DNA of 64,000 nt from Nitrososphaeria archaeon (GTDB taxonomy: Archaea > Thermoproteota > Nitrososphaeria > JACIWG01), in NCBI GenBank assembly GCA_026413865.1, contig JAOAKB010000002.1, forward strand, positions 1 through 64,000. The letters run 5' to 3'. Shown piece by piece: positions 43,413 through 53,155 of this stretch. How positions within the stretch are numbered: the first letter of the stretch is position 1; each line of letters opens with the position of its first letter. The notes under the pieces were generated by a model that was given only the letters and a program-made list of their open reading frames with translations, was not told the origin of the DNA and made no database searches. Made by a program: the position numbers and the translations under genes.

Positions 43413-44432
43413 ATGGAATTAAAAATAAACATAGAAAAGACAAGCCAATATACAGGTAAAAAAGTGGCAATAATAGGAGGGGGGCCTGCAGGTCTTTCTG
43501 CAGCAAAAGAATTAATCCAATTAGGACATGAGGTTCATGTTTATGAGAAAATGTGTGAACCCGGAGGCCTCTTAATATTTGGTATTCCATCATATAGGAT
43601 AAATAAAGAAAAGGTCAGAGAGAATATAAGGAAGCTTGCGGAGTCAGGTGCAACTTTTTATACTAACACAGAAGTAGGAAGAGATATCCTTCTTTCTGAT
43701 ATTATCAAAAAATATGATGCGGTACTGATAGCAACAGGAGCATGGACATATAAAAGGATGGGAGTTCCTGGAGAAAATTTAAAAGGAATATATTATGCTT
43801 TAGATTATATTATAAATTATAATTTTTGTAAATTAGGTTATCTAAAAAATGAAAATTTGCCTAAGCTTAGTGGCCATGTTGCAGTTATAGGAGGAGGGTT
43901 GACGGCTGTAGACGCATGCCATATTGCACTACAAAATAATGTTGAGAGAGTTTATTTAATTTACCGTAGAGGAAAATGGCAAGCTCCAGCTGGAAAAAAG
44001 ATTATTGAAAATTTAGAGATCTCAGGTGTTCATGTTATGGACTTCACTCAACCTATAGAGTTTATTGGTGAGGATGGAGTTGTTAAGGCAATAAAGGTGG
44101 TGAAAACTGTAATAGAAAAAGATAATGGTAAATTTGAATTAAAAATTGTTCCAGACTCCCAACATCTTATTCAAGTAGATAATGTACTTATAGCGGTTGG
44201 ACTTGCACCATCAATTCCAAATGATGGTGGAAAACTTAATATAAAAGTTGAAAAAGAGTTCAGAACTAATAATGAAAAAGTTTTCATAGCAGGAGACGCG
44301 TTACTTGGCCCATCCTATATAGGATTTGCAATTCAAAGTGGAATAAGGGTGTCAAAAGAAATACATGCTTACCTAACACAAATTCAAAAGGAAGTAGAAC
44401 AAAAAATAGATAGAAAAATTAGCACAATTTAG
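43413..44432 (+). CDS. GltD/NfnB-like FAD-dependent oxidoreductase
   Basis: 339 aa. FAD site IIGGGPAGLSAAKEL (20-34), then the EPGGLLIFGIPSYRI motif typical of GltD-type subunits, a second nucleotide site VIGGGLTAVDACHIAL, and the end VFIAGDALLGPSYIGFAIQSG. The N-terminal iron-sulfur domain of GltD is missing, so electrons must pass to another partner. A TATA-like GTTTATAAGG lies about 30 nt upstream. Confidence 0.87.
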   Translation: MELKINIEKTSQYTGKKVAIIGGGPAGLSAAKELIQLGHEVHVYEKMCEPGGLLIFGIPSYRINKEKVRENIRKLAESGATFYTNTEVGRDILLSDIIKKYDAVLIATGAWTYKRMGVPGENLKGIYYALDYIINYNFCKLGYLKNENLPKLSGHVAVIGGGLTAVDACHIALQNNVERVYLIYRRGKWQAPAGKKIIENLEISGVHVMDFTQPIEFIGEDGVVKAIKVVKTVIEKDNGKFELKIVPDSQHLIQVDNVLIAVGLAPSIPNDGGKLNIKVEKEFRTNNEKVFIAGDALLGPSYIGFAIQSGIRVSKEIHAYLTQIQKEVEQKIDRKISTI

Positions 44433-44476
44433 AAAAATAATAGATATTTTGACAATAGACAAACTTTTTATCTCTT

Positions 44477-44770
44477 TTATCCAAATATTCCGCCAAAGCC
44501 TTCAAGAGAACGTTCACTTTCTTCATAAAGTTTTTTAAGCACCATTTCCCTTTCTTCACCAGTTACTTCAACACCCAAATCTTTTGAAAGCTCTAAAGCT
44601 CTTTTACACTCTTCTTCATCACCTAACACCCTTATATAAAATCCACCTTCTTTACCAAATGATTGTGCTTCATGGGTTAGTAAATTAGCTCTGGAAACTA
44701 TGTTATCTCCAAAAAGTTTTTGCTTTAATTTTTCAAAGTTTTTTTGTTCCACATACAATACTATTTCCAT
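44477..44770 (-). CDS. Small conserved hypothetical protein
   Basis: 97 aa, alternating strands and helices (EIVLYVEQKNFEKLKQKLFG, then ECKRALELSKDLGVEVTG) with a Gly-rich end GFGGIFG. I do not recognise a family. It is alone on its strand between the flavoprotein and the two-span membrane protein. Confidence 0.6.
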   Translation of the reverse strand: MEIVLYVEQKNFEKLKQKLFGDNIVSRANLLTHEAQSFGKEGGFYIRVLGDEEECKRALELSKDLGVEVTGEEREMVLKKLYEESERSLEGFGGIFG

Positions 44771-44882
44771 TTTTCCTCATGAAGGAGTCTTAAACCACTT
44801 TATTTAAACATTATTTATTTTTAGAAAAGAGAAAGAAATATCTTTTTATATAAGAGTTAGGAAATGATTGTTGACGAATGAT

Positions 44883-45254
44883 ATGATTAGTTGGAGTAAA
44901 GCATTTTATAAGGGATTTATTATATTATTATGGAGTATTCTTTGGGCGATAGTAGGTTTCCTACTATTCTCATTCGCCATTTCCTCAATTTTAGCAAGCT
45001 TTATCACAGTAGTTGAAGACCCTACCCAGATAATTAATAACCCACAAATTCTCCAGGAAATTGTTACAAATTATATGTGGCCAATAATGTTATCATTTAT
45101 TGTGATTTCAATTTTTGTTGGAGTTGCAGTATATGCTACCATGATTAAGGTTATAGGAAACACAATATTAGAGGAAATTAAGAAAATGCCGTCAGCCCAA
45201 ACTTTACCAGTACCCCCTCCACCACCTCCTCCTACAGAGCCAGAAAAGTATTAG
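44883..45254 (+). CDS. Two-span membrane protein with proline-rich tail
   Basis: 123 aa from ATG 44883. TTG triplets at 44868 and 44871 are in frame, but a TATA-like TTTTTATATAAG at about 44843-44854 would place the transcript start between them and the ATG. Two spans at about 15-40 and 70-95 are followed by a tail with eight consecutive prolines near the end. I do not recognise the family. A winged-helix gene follows 38 nt later. Confidence 0.6.
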   Translation: MISWSKAFYKGFIILLWSILWAIVGFLLFSFAISSILASFITVVEDPTQIINNPQILQEIVTNYMWPIMLSFIVISIFVGVAVYATMIKVIGNTILEEIKKMPSAQTLPVPPPPPPPTEPEKY

Positions 45255-45292
45255 AAAAAATATTTTTATACAGTGTTAATTTTTTCTTTAAT

Positions 45293-45652
45293 GTGCCGAA
45301 GCAGCCTCATAGAATGGTCTTGGGTGTTCTAGATGAAAACTCTTATACTATAATGAATGCTTTAAACATGTCAGATGGCAAACCTAAATCTTTTCTCCAA
45401 CTTCTTACAATAACAGGTCTTCCAAAATCCTCACTTTATGTTACGTTAATGAAAATGCTTGAAAATGGTTTAGTTGAAAGAATAGAATTTAATTATAGAC
45501 TTTCTAATAATGGCCAAATAATATATAACACATTTAAGCAAATATTAGAAAAAAGAACATTAAAAACTGATGTTACAAAACTTGAAAAAGAAGAAAAAAG
45601 AGGTGCATTTCAGAAGTTAATTGAAGGTTTTAGAAAAATTTTTGGAAAATAG
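45293..45652 (+). CDS. Winged-helix transcriptional regulator
   Basis: 119 aa from a GTG at 45293, 23 nt after a TATA element (TATTTTTATA, 45261-45270). The helix-turn-helix FLQLLTITGLPKSSLYVTLMKMLENGLVER covers about 34-63 and LSNNGQIIYNTF is the wing. MarR/ArsR-like. The C-terminal helix is rich in Lys and Glu. It is separated by 75 nt from the citrate-synthase-like operon. Confidence 0.75.
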   Translation: MPKQPHRMVLGVLDENSYTIMNALNMSDGKPKSFLQLLTITGLPKSSLYVTLMKMLENGLVERIEFNYRLSNNGQIIYNTFKQILEKRTLKTDVTKLEKEEKRGAFQKLIEGFRKIFGK

Positions 45653-45727
45653 TGTGTTGGCATAAAAACAAAAATATTTGTGAAAAGTTTATATTTTCTT
45701 AACTTTTTGGTTTAGGGAGTTTAAAAA

Positions 45728-47080
45728 ATGACAGATAACATAGGACCAAAAATGGAAGTTGATGGAAAAATTAATCTTTTTAGAGACATATTCCCCTTCG
45801 ACTCACCTCCAAAAATAAAGTTAAATAAGGTTCCAGAAAATATTTGGATAACAGATACAACATTACGTGATGGACAGCAAGGTTGGAAAACATTTTCGGT
45901 AGAAGAATCCTTAAAAATTTATGAAATCCTTAGTGCTCTAGGAGGAAAGAAAGGTGTAATACGTTCTACCGAGCTATTTCTTTATACTAAAAAGGATAAG
46001 GAAGTTGTTAGAAAAATAAAGGGATTAGCATTCGATTATCCTAAACCAGTAGGATGGATTAGGGCAACATTATCAGACGCACAACTTGTTTTGGAGGAAG
46101 GTTTAGAAGAAACCACAGTATTATGCTCTATATCAGATTATCATATATTTAGCAAGTTTAATATGAGTAGAAGTCAAGTTTTAGAAAAATATTTGGAAGT
46201 TGTAGAATTTCTTTTGAAAAACGGTGTTATACCAAGATGTACTTTAGAGGATGCTACCAGAGCAGACATAGAGAATGTGGTAGTACCATTTGTGTCTAGG
46301 CTTATGAAACTTTCAGAAAAGTATAGGTTACCAGTTAGAATAAAGATTGCCGATACACTTGGTGTGGGACTTCCTTTCAGAGAAGCAGGTTTACCTAGAA
46401 GTGTACCTCTTATGATAGAAACTTTGATTAGAGAAACTGGTATAGAGGAAGAGAATATTGAATTTCATGGCCATAATGACCTTTTTATGGTTACTGCAAA
46501 CCATCTTGCTGCGTGGTTAAGTGGTGCAGCACTTTCAAATTGTACACTCTTTGGAATAGGAGAACGTGCAGGTAACTGTCCACTTGAGGCAATGTTGCTA
46601 GAATATTCTATGATACATGGTATTGAAGGAATAAATTTGAAAGAGATAGTAAAGGCTGCTGAACTTTTTAAGAGCATGGGTCTAATATTCCCTGAACATT
46701 ATCCTTTAGTTGGCCCAAATGCTTTTAGAAGCAAGGCTGGAATACATATTGACGCTTTTCTTAAAAATCCTGAAGTCTATTTGCCCTTTGACCCAGTAAA
46801 TGTTCTCGGAATCTGGCCTCAAGTGACAATAGACCAGTATTCAGGTAGGGCAAGCGTCGCATACTGGATAAAAACACACCTTAACCTTAACGATGACGAC
46901 ATAAAAGATGATCCAAGAGTAAATGACATACATAAGGAAATCTTAAAAATGTATGATGCTGGTAGACAAACACCAGTATCGGATATCGAAATGTTTAATT
47001 TAGTTAAAAAATACTATCCTGAGCACATAAAACAAGAAAATGGGTTAAAGGTAGGTGATGAGCGTGTCAACATTAGTTGA
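45728..47080 (+). CDS. Re-citrate synthase / 2-isopropylmalate synthase family enzyme
   Basis: 450 aa. The DRE-TIM barrel motif DTTLRDGQQ is at 43-51 and the metal site HGHND occurs near 247-251. Several blocks (GVIRSTELFLYTKKDKEVV, TVLCSISDYHIFSKF, IPRCTLEDATRADIENVVVPF) are reminiscent of the Re-citrate synthases of Clostridium and relatives rather than LeuA. The C-terminal LeuA regulatory domain is missing. It overlaps the aconitase-family large subunit by 23 nt. Citrate, homocitrate or isopropylmalate synthesis all remain possible; the Re-citrate reading is from motif memory. Confidence 0.72.
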   Translation: MTDNIGPKMEVDGKINLFRDIFPFDSPPKIKLNKVPENIWITDTTLRDGQQGWKTFSVEESLKIYEILSALGGKKGVIRSTELFLYTKKDKEVVRKIKGLAFDYPKPVGWIRATLSDAQLVLEEGLEETTVLCSISDYHIFSKFNMSRSQVLEKYLEVVEFLLKNGVIPRCTLEDATRADIENVVVPFVSRLMKLSEKYRLPVRIKIADTLGVGLPFREAGLPRSVPLMIETLIRETGIEEENIEFHGHNDLFMVTANHLAAWLSGAALSNCTLFGIGERAGNCPLEAMLLEYSMIHGIEGINLKEIVKAAELFKSMGLIFPEHYPLVGPNAFRSKAGIHIDAFLKNPEVYLPFDPVNVLGIWPQVTIDQYSGRASVAYWIKTHLNLNDDDIKDDPRVNDIHKEILKMYDAGRQTPVSDIEMFNLVKKYYPEHIKQENGLKVGDERVNIS

Positions 47081-48317
47081 AAAAATTATTGCAAAATCCT
47101 CTGGAAAAAATAGTGTTTCACCAGGCGAGTTTGTTCTAGCGGATGTTGATGTAGTTTTTGCACACGATGGTACAGCTTTACTTGCAATAGAGTCAATGCA
47201 GGAAATTGGTATAGAAAAAATTTTTGACAAGAATAAAGTAGTATTTTTTATAGACCATGCGTCACCTAGCCCTTCACCTCAAATATCGAACATACATTCT
47301 GCAATGAGAAAATTTGCTAGAAAACATGGCATCAAAATATATGATGCTGGATCAGGTATATGCCACCAAGTTTTGCCTGAAGAGGGATATGTTAAACCTG
47401 GTTCAGTAGTAGTTGGTGCAGACTCTCATACTGTGACACATGGTGCTTTTAATGCGTTTGCAACAGGCGTTGGAAGCACAGATGCAGCAATCGCTATGGC
47501 CACAGGAAAATTATGGTTCATGGTACCAGAATCTGTGAAAATTGTGGTTGAAGGCGAATTTAGAGATATGGTTATGTCAAAGGATCTCGTATTATATGTG
47601 TTAGGAGAGGTTGGAGCTGATGGACTAACTTATATGTCTGTAGAATATCATGGAAGTTGTATTGATCGCTTAAGTGTTGATTCACGGATGACAATTGCAA
47701 ACATGGCTGTTGAAATGGGTGCAAAATGTTGCCCAATGGAATTAAATAGTGCAACAGAAGAATGGTTAAAAGAAAGAGTAGGCAACTTTAAGCCAGTGAA
47801 AGCGGATAAGGATGCAAAATATTTTGATGAGCTTAATGTTAATGCATCAAAACTTGAGCCACTTGTTGCAGCACCATCAAATGTGGATAATGTGAAAAGT
47901 GTTAGGGAAGTTGAGGGTACAGAAGTGGATCAAGTGTTTATAGGCTCCTGTACAAATGGTAGACTTGAAGATATCAAAGTAGCATGTAGAATATTGGATG
48001 GAAAACAAGTTAAAACACGATGTATAGTTATACCAGCTTCAAGAAAAGTTTACTATGAAGCACTCAATAAAGGGTTCATAGATAAACTTGTTAAAGCAGG
48101 ATGTATTATAGGATTTCCAACATGTGGCCCATGTATTGGAGCACACATGGGCTTATTAGGAGATGGGGAAGTCGCAATATCAACAAGTAATAGAAACTTT
48201 ATTGGCAGAATGGGTTCAAGCAGTTCAAAAATTTATTTAGCAAGTCCCGCTACTGCAGCAGCGTCTGCCTTAGAAGGAAAAATTGTTGACCCGAGAAAAT
48301 ATGGTGAAAGTATATGA
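47058..48317 (+). CDS. Aconitase/isopropylmalate isomerase family, large subunit
   Basis: 419 aa from ATG 47058 (a GTG at 47055 precedes it directly). The [4Fe-4S] ligands are seen as Cys in GSCTNGRLED and as FPTCGPC. Other blocks: DHASPSPSPQ, GADSHTVTHGAFNAFATGVGSTDAA and RMGSSSSKIYLASP. It forms a heterodimer with the next gene. Substrate cannot be read from the large subunit. Confidence 0.87.
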   Translation: MSVSTLVEKIIAKSSGKNSVSPGEFVLADVDVVFAHDGTALLAIESMQEIGIEKIFDKNKVVFFIDHASPSPSPQISNIHSAMRKFARKHGIKIYDAGSGICHQVLPEEGYVKPGSVVVGADSHTVTHGAFNAFATGVGSTDAAIAMATGKLWFMVPESVKIVVEGEFRDMVMSKDLVLYVLGEVGADGLTYMSVEYHGSCIDRLSVDSRMTIANMAVEMGAKCCPMELNSATEEWLKERVGNFKPVKADKDAKYFDELNVNASKLEPLVAAPSNVDNVKSVREVEGTEVDQVFIGSCTNGRLEDIKVACRILDGKQVKTRCIVIPASRKVYYEALNKGFIDKLVKAGCIIGFPTCGPCIGAHMGLLGDGEVAISTSNRNFIGRMGSSSSKIYLASPATAAASALEGKIVDPRKYGESI

Positions 48318-48832
48318 AGATAAGTGGCAAATGTGTTAGATTGGGAGATCACATAAACACAGATTTAATAATTTCTGGAAAGTACAAGTATAGGACACAA
48401 GATATAAAAGAACTTGCAAAATATGTTTTTGAAGATCTTGACCCAAAACTTAAGGAAAGACTTTATGGAGGAAGTATCATTGTTGCACAGAAAAATTTTG
48501 GATGCGGTTCAAGCAGAGAACAAGCGCCTAGAGTACTAAAGGCTGCAGGAGTCAACGCTGTTATTGCAGAATCTTTTGCAAGAATATTCTTTAGAAACGC
48601 AATAAATGTTGGACTCCCAGTAATTATTTCAGAAGAAAAATTTATAAAAATGGTCAAAGATAATGAACCATTAACCATCGACCTTTCATCAGGAAAAGTT
48701 TATGCTCTAGAAACAGGTTTAGAAGCAAATATTAAACCTTATCCCCATTTCATGTTGAAGATTGTTGAAGCAGGAGGAATAGCGGAATACTTTAAAATTC
48801 ATAGAATGTTTCCTTGGGAAACAAAACTATAA
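48314..48832 (+). CDS. Aconitase/isopropylmalate isomerase family, small subunit
   Basis: 172 aa, starting in an ATGA overlap. [20 protein letters not shown] is the swivel-domain start and [14 protein letters not shown] the catalytic Ser-Arg loop. In methanogens the loop after the first Y decides between isopropylmalate (YLVY type) and homoaconitate (YLRT type); here it reads YKYRT with an Arg, which would suit a tricarboxylate substrate. That supports a citrate or homocitrate pathway with the gene upstream, but it is inference. Confidence 0.85.
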   Translation: MKISGKCVRLGDHINTDLIISGKYKYRTQDIKELAKYVFEDLDPKLKERLYGGSIIVAQKNFGCGSSREQAPRVLKAAGVNAVIAESFARIFFRNAINVGLPVIISEEKFIKMVKDNEPLTIDLSSGKVYALETGLEANIKPYPHFMLKIVEAGGIAEYFKIHRMFPWETKL

Positions 48833-48916
48833 AATCTTTTAAAACAAAATTACTTTAAATTTTAATTAATTTGATAATATTTAAATAGATGTGGCCCTAA
48901 AAAAATTTGATAAAAA

Positions 48917-49384
48917 ATGAATGTTAAAGATGTTTCAAAGGAGATGGTTAAAGAAGAATATGAACTTTCCCAAAGACTGCTGAAACTTGCTGAGACAATA
49001 GATAGTGGTGTCATAAAAGCACTTTTGACAACTGTAGCATTTGATTCAGAAAAACATTCACATCTTTATATTGCAATACTAGATTTATTGGACAAAAGTA
49101 GGAAAATGGTACCTGAAAGTGATATTGAAAAAATTCAAGATGAAATAGAATTACATATAAAAATTGAAAGCAAAATGTATCAGACAGTAAAAAGCTTGCT
49201 TGAAGATATTGATGACCCAAAGATAAAAATGATACTTCAGCTTATAATGGAAGATGAAATAAGACATCATAAAATATTTCAAGAATTAAAAAATGTTATT
49301 ATGTCCAAAGAGGCTTTAACAGAAGATGTGGTCTGGGACATGGTCTGGAAAGATGCAGTATTCCATGGGGGGCCAGGAGGATAA
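48917..49384 (+). CDS. Ferritin-like diiron protein (rubrerythrin-type domain)
   Basis: 155 aa four-helix bundle. Ligand pairs look complete: the EEYELSQRLL helix, FDSEKHSHLY, the Glu in ELHIKIESKMY and MEDEIRHHKIF. No rubredoxin domain follows, and the tail ends HGGPGG. Such proteins handle peroxide or iron in anaerobes. It stands alone with its own promoter region (AT-rich, ATATTTAAATAG at about 48879). Confidence 0.75.
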   Translation: MNVKDVSKEMVKEEYELSQRLLKLAETIDSGVIKALLTTVAFDSEKHSHLYIAILDLLDKSRKMVPESDIEKIQDEIELHIKIESKMYQTVKSLLEDIDDPKIKMILQLIMEDEIRHHKIFQELKNVIMSKEALTEDVVWDMVWKDAVFHGGPGG

Positions 49385-49445
49385 AGAACATAATTAATTT
49401 TTTTATATTAAAAATATATATTCACCTGTTTGGTCTTAGTGTTGG

Positions 49446-50672
49446 GTGGTAAATCTAACAAGCAAAAAAAATATTAATGATAGAGAAACCAATTCAACTA
49501 AACAATTAAAAGGCTTTTCCACTAAAAGTATCCATGGACACGAATTTTATGATCCAGAATTAGGTTTATTTAAGGTTCCAATCTATCAAACAGTAGTTTG
49601 GGAACAATTTGATAAAATAACTGGATTGCCAAGAAAAACATCCAGAGAGACTGAATTAAAATATTCGAGAGAAGAGAATCCTACAGTCTATGCGTTGGAA
49701 AAAGTTTTAGCAAAACTTGATGATACAGAGGATGCGCTTGCCTTCAATTGTGGTATGGCTGCTATTTCAACCATTTATCTTTCGACCCTAGAAAGTGGTT
49801 CCACCATTCTAATATCTAAAGAAGCATATGGTGTCACACAGCAGCTTGCTTTAAATTTAGGCAAATATGGTGTAAAAACATTATTTGGTGGACCAAATAC
49901 TGAGGAAATAATTGACCTGATAGATGATAAAGTGAGTCTTGTTGTAGTTGAAACCATAACAAATCCTTTACTCAAAGTTATAGATGTAAACGAGGTTATA
50001 AAAGTATGTAAGGAAAACAATGTAAAGATTGTTGTCGATAACACATTTGCAACACCAATACTTTATAGACCAGTAAAGAATGGTGCGTGGCTGGTACTCT
50101 ACAGTCTAACTAAATATCTTTCAGGCCATAATGATGTAATTGGAGGATCAGTTGCAGGAGACAAAGAAACAATTAAAGTACTATGGGACTGGCGCAAGAA
50201 TCTTGGAACAATAATGAATCCATTTGAAGCATATCTTGTAATTCGTGGGCTGGAAACGTTAGAAGTTAGATTTATTAAACAATGTGAAAACGCTTTAGAA
50301 ATCGCTGAATTCTTGAAAGATAATCCTAACGTTGAGGAAGTCTATTACCCAGGTTTAAAAGATAACGCCTACCATTCTATTGCAAACAAGGTCTTTGAAC
50401 ATCAATTATACGGTGGAGTAGTAAGTTTCAAGGTTAAGGGAGGGAAGGAGTCAGCATTCAATTTCTTTAAAAAGATCAAAGTAATAAAGTCTACACCAAG
50501 CCTTGGCGGAGTAGAAACATTAGCAACATATCCAATATTAAGTGCATCAAAGAGTATGCCTCAATCTTTAAAAGAGGAATTGGGTATAACGGATAATTTG
50601 ATAAGATTGTCCGTAGGATTAGAGGATATTGAAGATTTGAAGGAGGATATAGAGCAAGCCTTAAAAAGTTAG
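49446..50672 (+). CDS. Cystathionine gamma-synthase/lyase family PLP enzyme
   Basis: 408 aa from a GTG at 49446. The PLP site Lys is in YSLTKYLSGHNDVIGG, with FNCGMAAISTI and VVVDNTFATPIL also in place. The family includes cystathionine gamma-synthase, gamma-lyase and methionine gamma-lyase; sequence alone does not decide. The N-terminal extension of 25 polar residues is unusual. It precedes the histidine operon by 173 nt. Confidence 0.87.
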   Translation: MVNLTSKKNINDRETNSTKQLKGFSTKSIHGHEFYDPELGLFKVPIYQTVVWEQFDKITGLPRKTSRETELKYSREENPTVYALEKVLAKLDDTEDALAFNCGMAAISTIYLSTLESGSTILISKEAYGVTQQLALNLGKYGVKTLFGGPNTEEIIDLIDDKVSLVVVETITNPLLKVIDVNEVIKVCKENNVKIVVDNTFATPILYRPVKNGAWLVLYSLTKYLSGHNDVIGGSVAGDKETIKVLWDWRKNLGTIMNPFEAYLVIRGLETLEVRFIKQCENALEIAEFLKDNPNVEEVYYPGLKDNAYHSIANKVFEHQLYGGVVSFKVKGGKESAFNFFKKIKVIKSTPSLGGVETLATYPILSASKSMPQSLKEELGITDNLIRLSVGLEDIEDLKEDIEQALKS

Positions 50673-50845
50673 AGGACATATAAATTTAAATAATACAATT
50701 TTTTGACTGAAGATGTTGAGGCTGAAATGGGTGGATTAGTTCATCTGTTCAAAGATTGAATATAGACAACCATTTTTAAATATAGAAACAGTTTTCGTGA
50801 ACAAACATTTTATAGAACTAACAAGATGTTTTGAGGTGAAAAATT
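50673..50845 (+). promoter_or_regulatory. Leader and promoter region of the histidine operon
   Basis: Two AT-rich elements, ATATAAATTTAAAT at about 50679-50692 and TTTTTAAATATAG near 50773, could be TATA boxes. Between them is a more GC-rich stretch (50705-50760) that is likely transcribed from the first. I see no His-rich leader peptide and no convincing C/D box. GAGGTGA is 7 nt before the TTG start of hisG. Confidence 0.35.
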
Positions 50846-51829
50846 TTGGCTAATATTTCATTTGCGATACCTAAAGGGTCTCTTGAAAAAGCAACTTACG
50901 ATTTTATAGAAAAAGCGTTCATCAAACTATATGGCAAAGAAAGAAGCTACAGGCCAACATCAAGTGATACGGAAATCAAGTTTAAAATTTTAAGACCACA
51001 AGAAATACCAATATATGTTTCTGATGGATTATATGATTTAGGGATAACAGGCTTAGACTGGGTTCAAGAAACATCAGCAGATGTCAAAGTTCTTTTAAAC
51101 CTTGAATATGGTCAAACAAAACTTGTTTTTGCAGTTCCAAAAACATTTGAAGCAAACAATATGAATGAAATGATTAAAAAATACTGGTCTGAAAATAGGA
51201 CACTAAGAATCTCGACAGAGTATCCTTTATCTATTTCAAAATATCTTATGTCACTCTCTGAATACAAGCAGATTTATGGCGGAATAAAGCCTATTATTAT
51301 CACCCCATGGTGGAAGACTGGCGAAAATAAGAATATACAAATATATCTTTCATTTGGTGCTACTGAAGCAAAACCTCCAGAAGAGGCAGACGCAATTGCA
51401 GACGTTTCAGAAACAGGCACAACACTAGAACAGAACGGATTAAAGCCATTAGACTTAATAATAGATTCACAAGCTGTACTAATAGCAAACAAAAGTTCTT
51501 TATCTAATGAATTGAAGAGAGAAAAAATATATGACATTATAGCACTCTTTAGAGGAGTTATAGAAAGTGGGAAAAAATTGCATATATTCGTTAACGTTAA
51601 AGAAGAAAACCTTCAACCACTTGTTTCACTCTTGCCTGGACTAAAGGGGCCAACTATAAGTAAACTTTCTAAGCCCGGATGGTACGCAGTTAACACAGTA
51701 ATATCACGTTCAGAATACATGAAGCTTCTTCCAAAACTAAGAAAACTGGCTCAAGGTCTAGTGGTACATGAGCCACAACTGATAATGCCCTTAGAGGATA
51801 TAGCGAAGGAAGAAAACGGTGAAAAATAA
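50846..51829 (+). CDS. hisG: ATP phosphoribosyltransferase, long form
   Basis: 327 aa from a TTG with a GAGGTGA site. First enzyme of histidine synthesis: ATP plus PRPP. IPKGSLEKAT is at the N-terminus and VSDGLYDLGITGLDWV is the active-site region; the AIADVSETGTTL motif closes the catalytic part. The last 90 residues (LVSLLPGLKGPTISKL) are the ACT-like regulatory domain that gives feedback by histidine. No HisZ is therefore needed. Confidence 0.93.
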   Translation: MANISFAIPKGSLEKATYDFIEKAFIKLYGKERSYRPTSSDTEIKFKILRPQEIPIYVSDGLYDLGITGLDWVQETSADVKVLLNLEYGQTKLVFAVPKTFEANNMNEMIKKYWSENRTLRISTEYPLSISKYLMSLSEYKQIYGGIKPIIITPWWKTGENKNIQIYLSFGATEAKPPEEADAIADVSETGTTLEQNGLKPLDLIIDSQAVLIANKSSLSNELKREKIYDIIALFRGVIESGKKLHIFVNVKEENLQPLVSLLPGLKGPTISKLSKPGWYAVNTVISRSEYMKLLPKLRKLAQGLVVHEPQLIMPLEDIAKEENGEK

Positions 51830-51831
51830 GA

Positions 51832-53109
51832 TTGAAAACTTACTACATTAACAGAGAAAATATTAGAATGGTATTATCTAATATAAAAGAAAAGAGAACT
51901 TACATGAAAGATAGGGAAGAGATGGTGTTAAAGGTAATAGAGGATGTAAAAAGAAGAGGGGATGACGCATTAATTGAATACACTAAAATTTTTGATGGTA
52001 TTATACTGTCAAAGGATAAGATTCCCGTTAAAAGTGAGGAAATAAAAAATGCATACAGTTATATTAGTGAAGAACAGATTAAGGCATTAAAGATATTAAA
52101 AGAAAATATAGAGAAAGTTGAAAAAGAAACCTTCAATAGAATGTTCTTTAAAATTGAAAATGATGGCTTCCAAATTATACAAACTTTAAAGCCAATAAAT
52201 AGTGTTGGATGCTATGTACCTGGCGGTGAAGCGTCTTATCCTTCTACAGTGTTAATGGCAGCTATACCAGCAAAAGTTGCTGGAGTAAAGAGGGTTATTG
52301 TTGTTTCTCCACCAAAAAATTTGAGCGCACCACTATTGGTTGCGGCAGACATAGCAGGTGTTACAGAAATCTATCGTATAGGTGGTGCACATGCTATTGC
52401 AGCACTAGCCTACGGAACCGAAACAGTTAAGCCTGTGGATAAAATTGTTGGCCCTGGAGGAAAGTATGTGACTTTAGCGAAGGCTGCTGTAGCATGTGAT
52501 GTTGCAATAGATATGCTAGCAGGTCCTTCAGAACTTGTTATATATGCTGAGGGGGAAAGTTATGCTGAACAGATCGTGCTCGACCTTATTGCGCAAGCAG
52601 AACATAGCTCAGACACAATATGTGGACTTGTGACAACCTCTTCTAATCTCATTAAACGGGTTGCACAGCTTCTACCAGAGTATATTATGTCAGCACATAG
52701 ACGTAATATTGTTAATTTGTCTATCGAAAACAATGGCTTTCTAGCTTTAGCTGAAAATGAGGAAGTTGCAGTAGACTTCATCAACGAGCTTGCACCAGAA
52801 CATTTAGAAATATTCTCAAAAGATTATGAAAAAATTCTTGATTCGATTAAAAATGTGGGTGCGATTATGATAAATGGTTCAAGTGTGGTAACAGACTATT
52901 ATTGTGGAATAAACCATATACTCCCTACAAGTGGACAGGCAAGATATAGGGGGGGATTATCTTGTCTAGACTTTGTTAAAATCGTGAAAGTTATTGTAGC
53001 GTCAGAAAAATATTCTGAAAAAACACATTTTGTAATAGAACAACTCGGAAAATGTGAGGGATTACTTAATCATGTAAATAGTTTAATGTATAGAAAAGAG
53101 ATAAGGTGA
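51832..53109 (+). CDS. hisD: Histidinol dehydrogenase
   Basis: 425 aa from a TTG at 51832, 2 nt after hisG. Motifs: GCYVPGGEASYPSTVLM, DKIVGPGGKYVTLAK and the active-site region ELAPEHLEIF and NHILPTSGQAR. It oxidises histidinol twice to histidine with NAD and zinc. Length and motifs are complete. Confidence 0.95.
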   Translation: MKTYYINRENIRMVLSNIKEKRTYMKDREEMVLKVIEDVKRRGDDALIEYTKIFDGIILSKDKIPVKSEEIKNAYSYISEEQIKALKILKENIEKVEKETFNRMFFKIENDGFQIIQTLKPINSVGCYVPGGEASYPSTVLMAAIPAKVAGVKRVIVVSPPKNLSAPLLVAADIAGVTEIYRIGGAHAIAALAYGTETVKPVDKIVGPGGKYVTLAKAAVACDVAIDMLAGPSELVIYAEGESYAEQIVLDLIAQAEHSSDTICGLVTTSSNLIKRVAQLLPEYIMSAHRRNIVNLSIENNGFLALAENEEVAVDFINELAPEHLEIFSKDYEKILDSIKNVGAIMINGSSVVTDYYCGINHILPTSGQARYRGGLSCLDFVKIVKVIVASEKYSEKTHFVIEQLGKCEGLLNHVNSLMYRKEIR

Positions 53110-53155
53110 TTATAAATTGTATCTTTTATTCAATTAAATTTTTGAGGGAAACTAA

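Noticed and set aside
50705-50760. Possible C/D box RNA or leader peptide upstream of hisG
   Set aside because: No proper RTGATGA C box with matched CTGA D box; the short frames (8-10 codons) are not His-rich.
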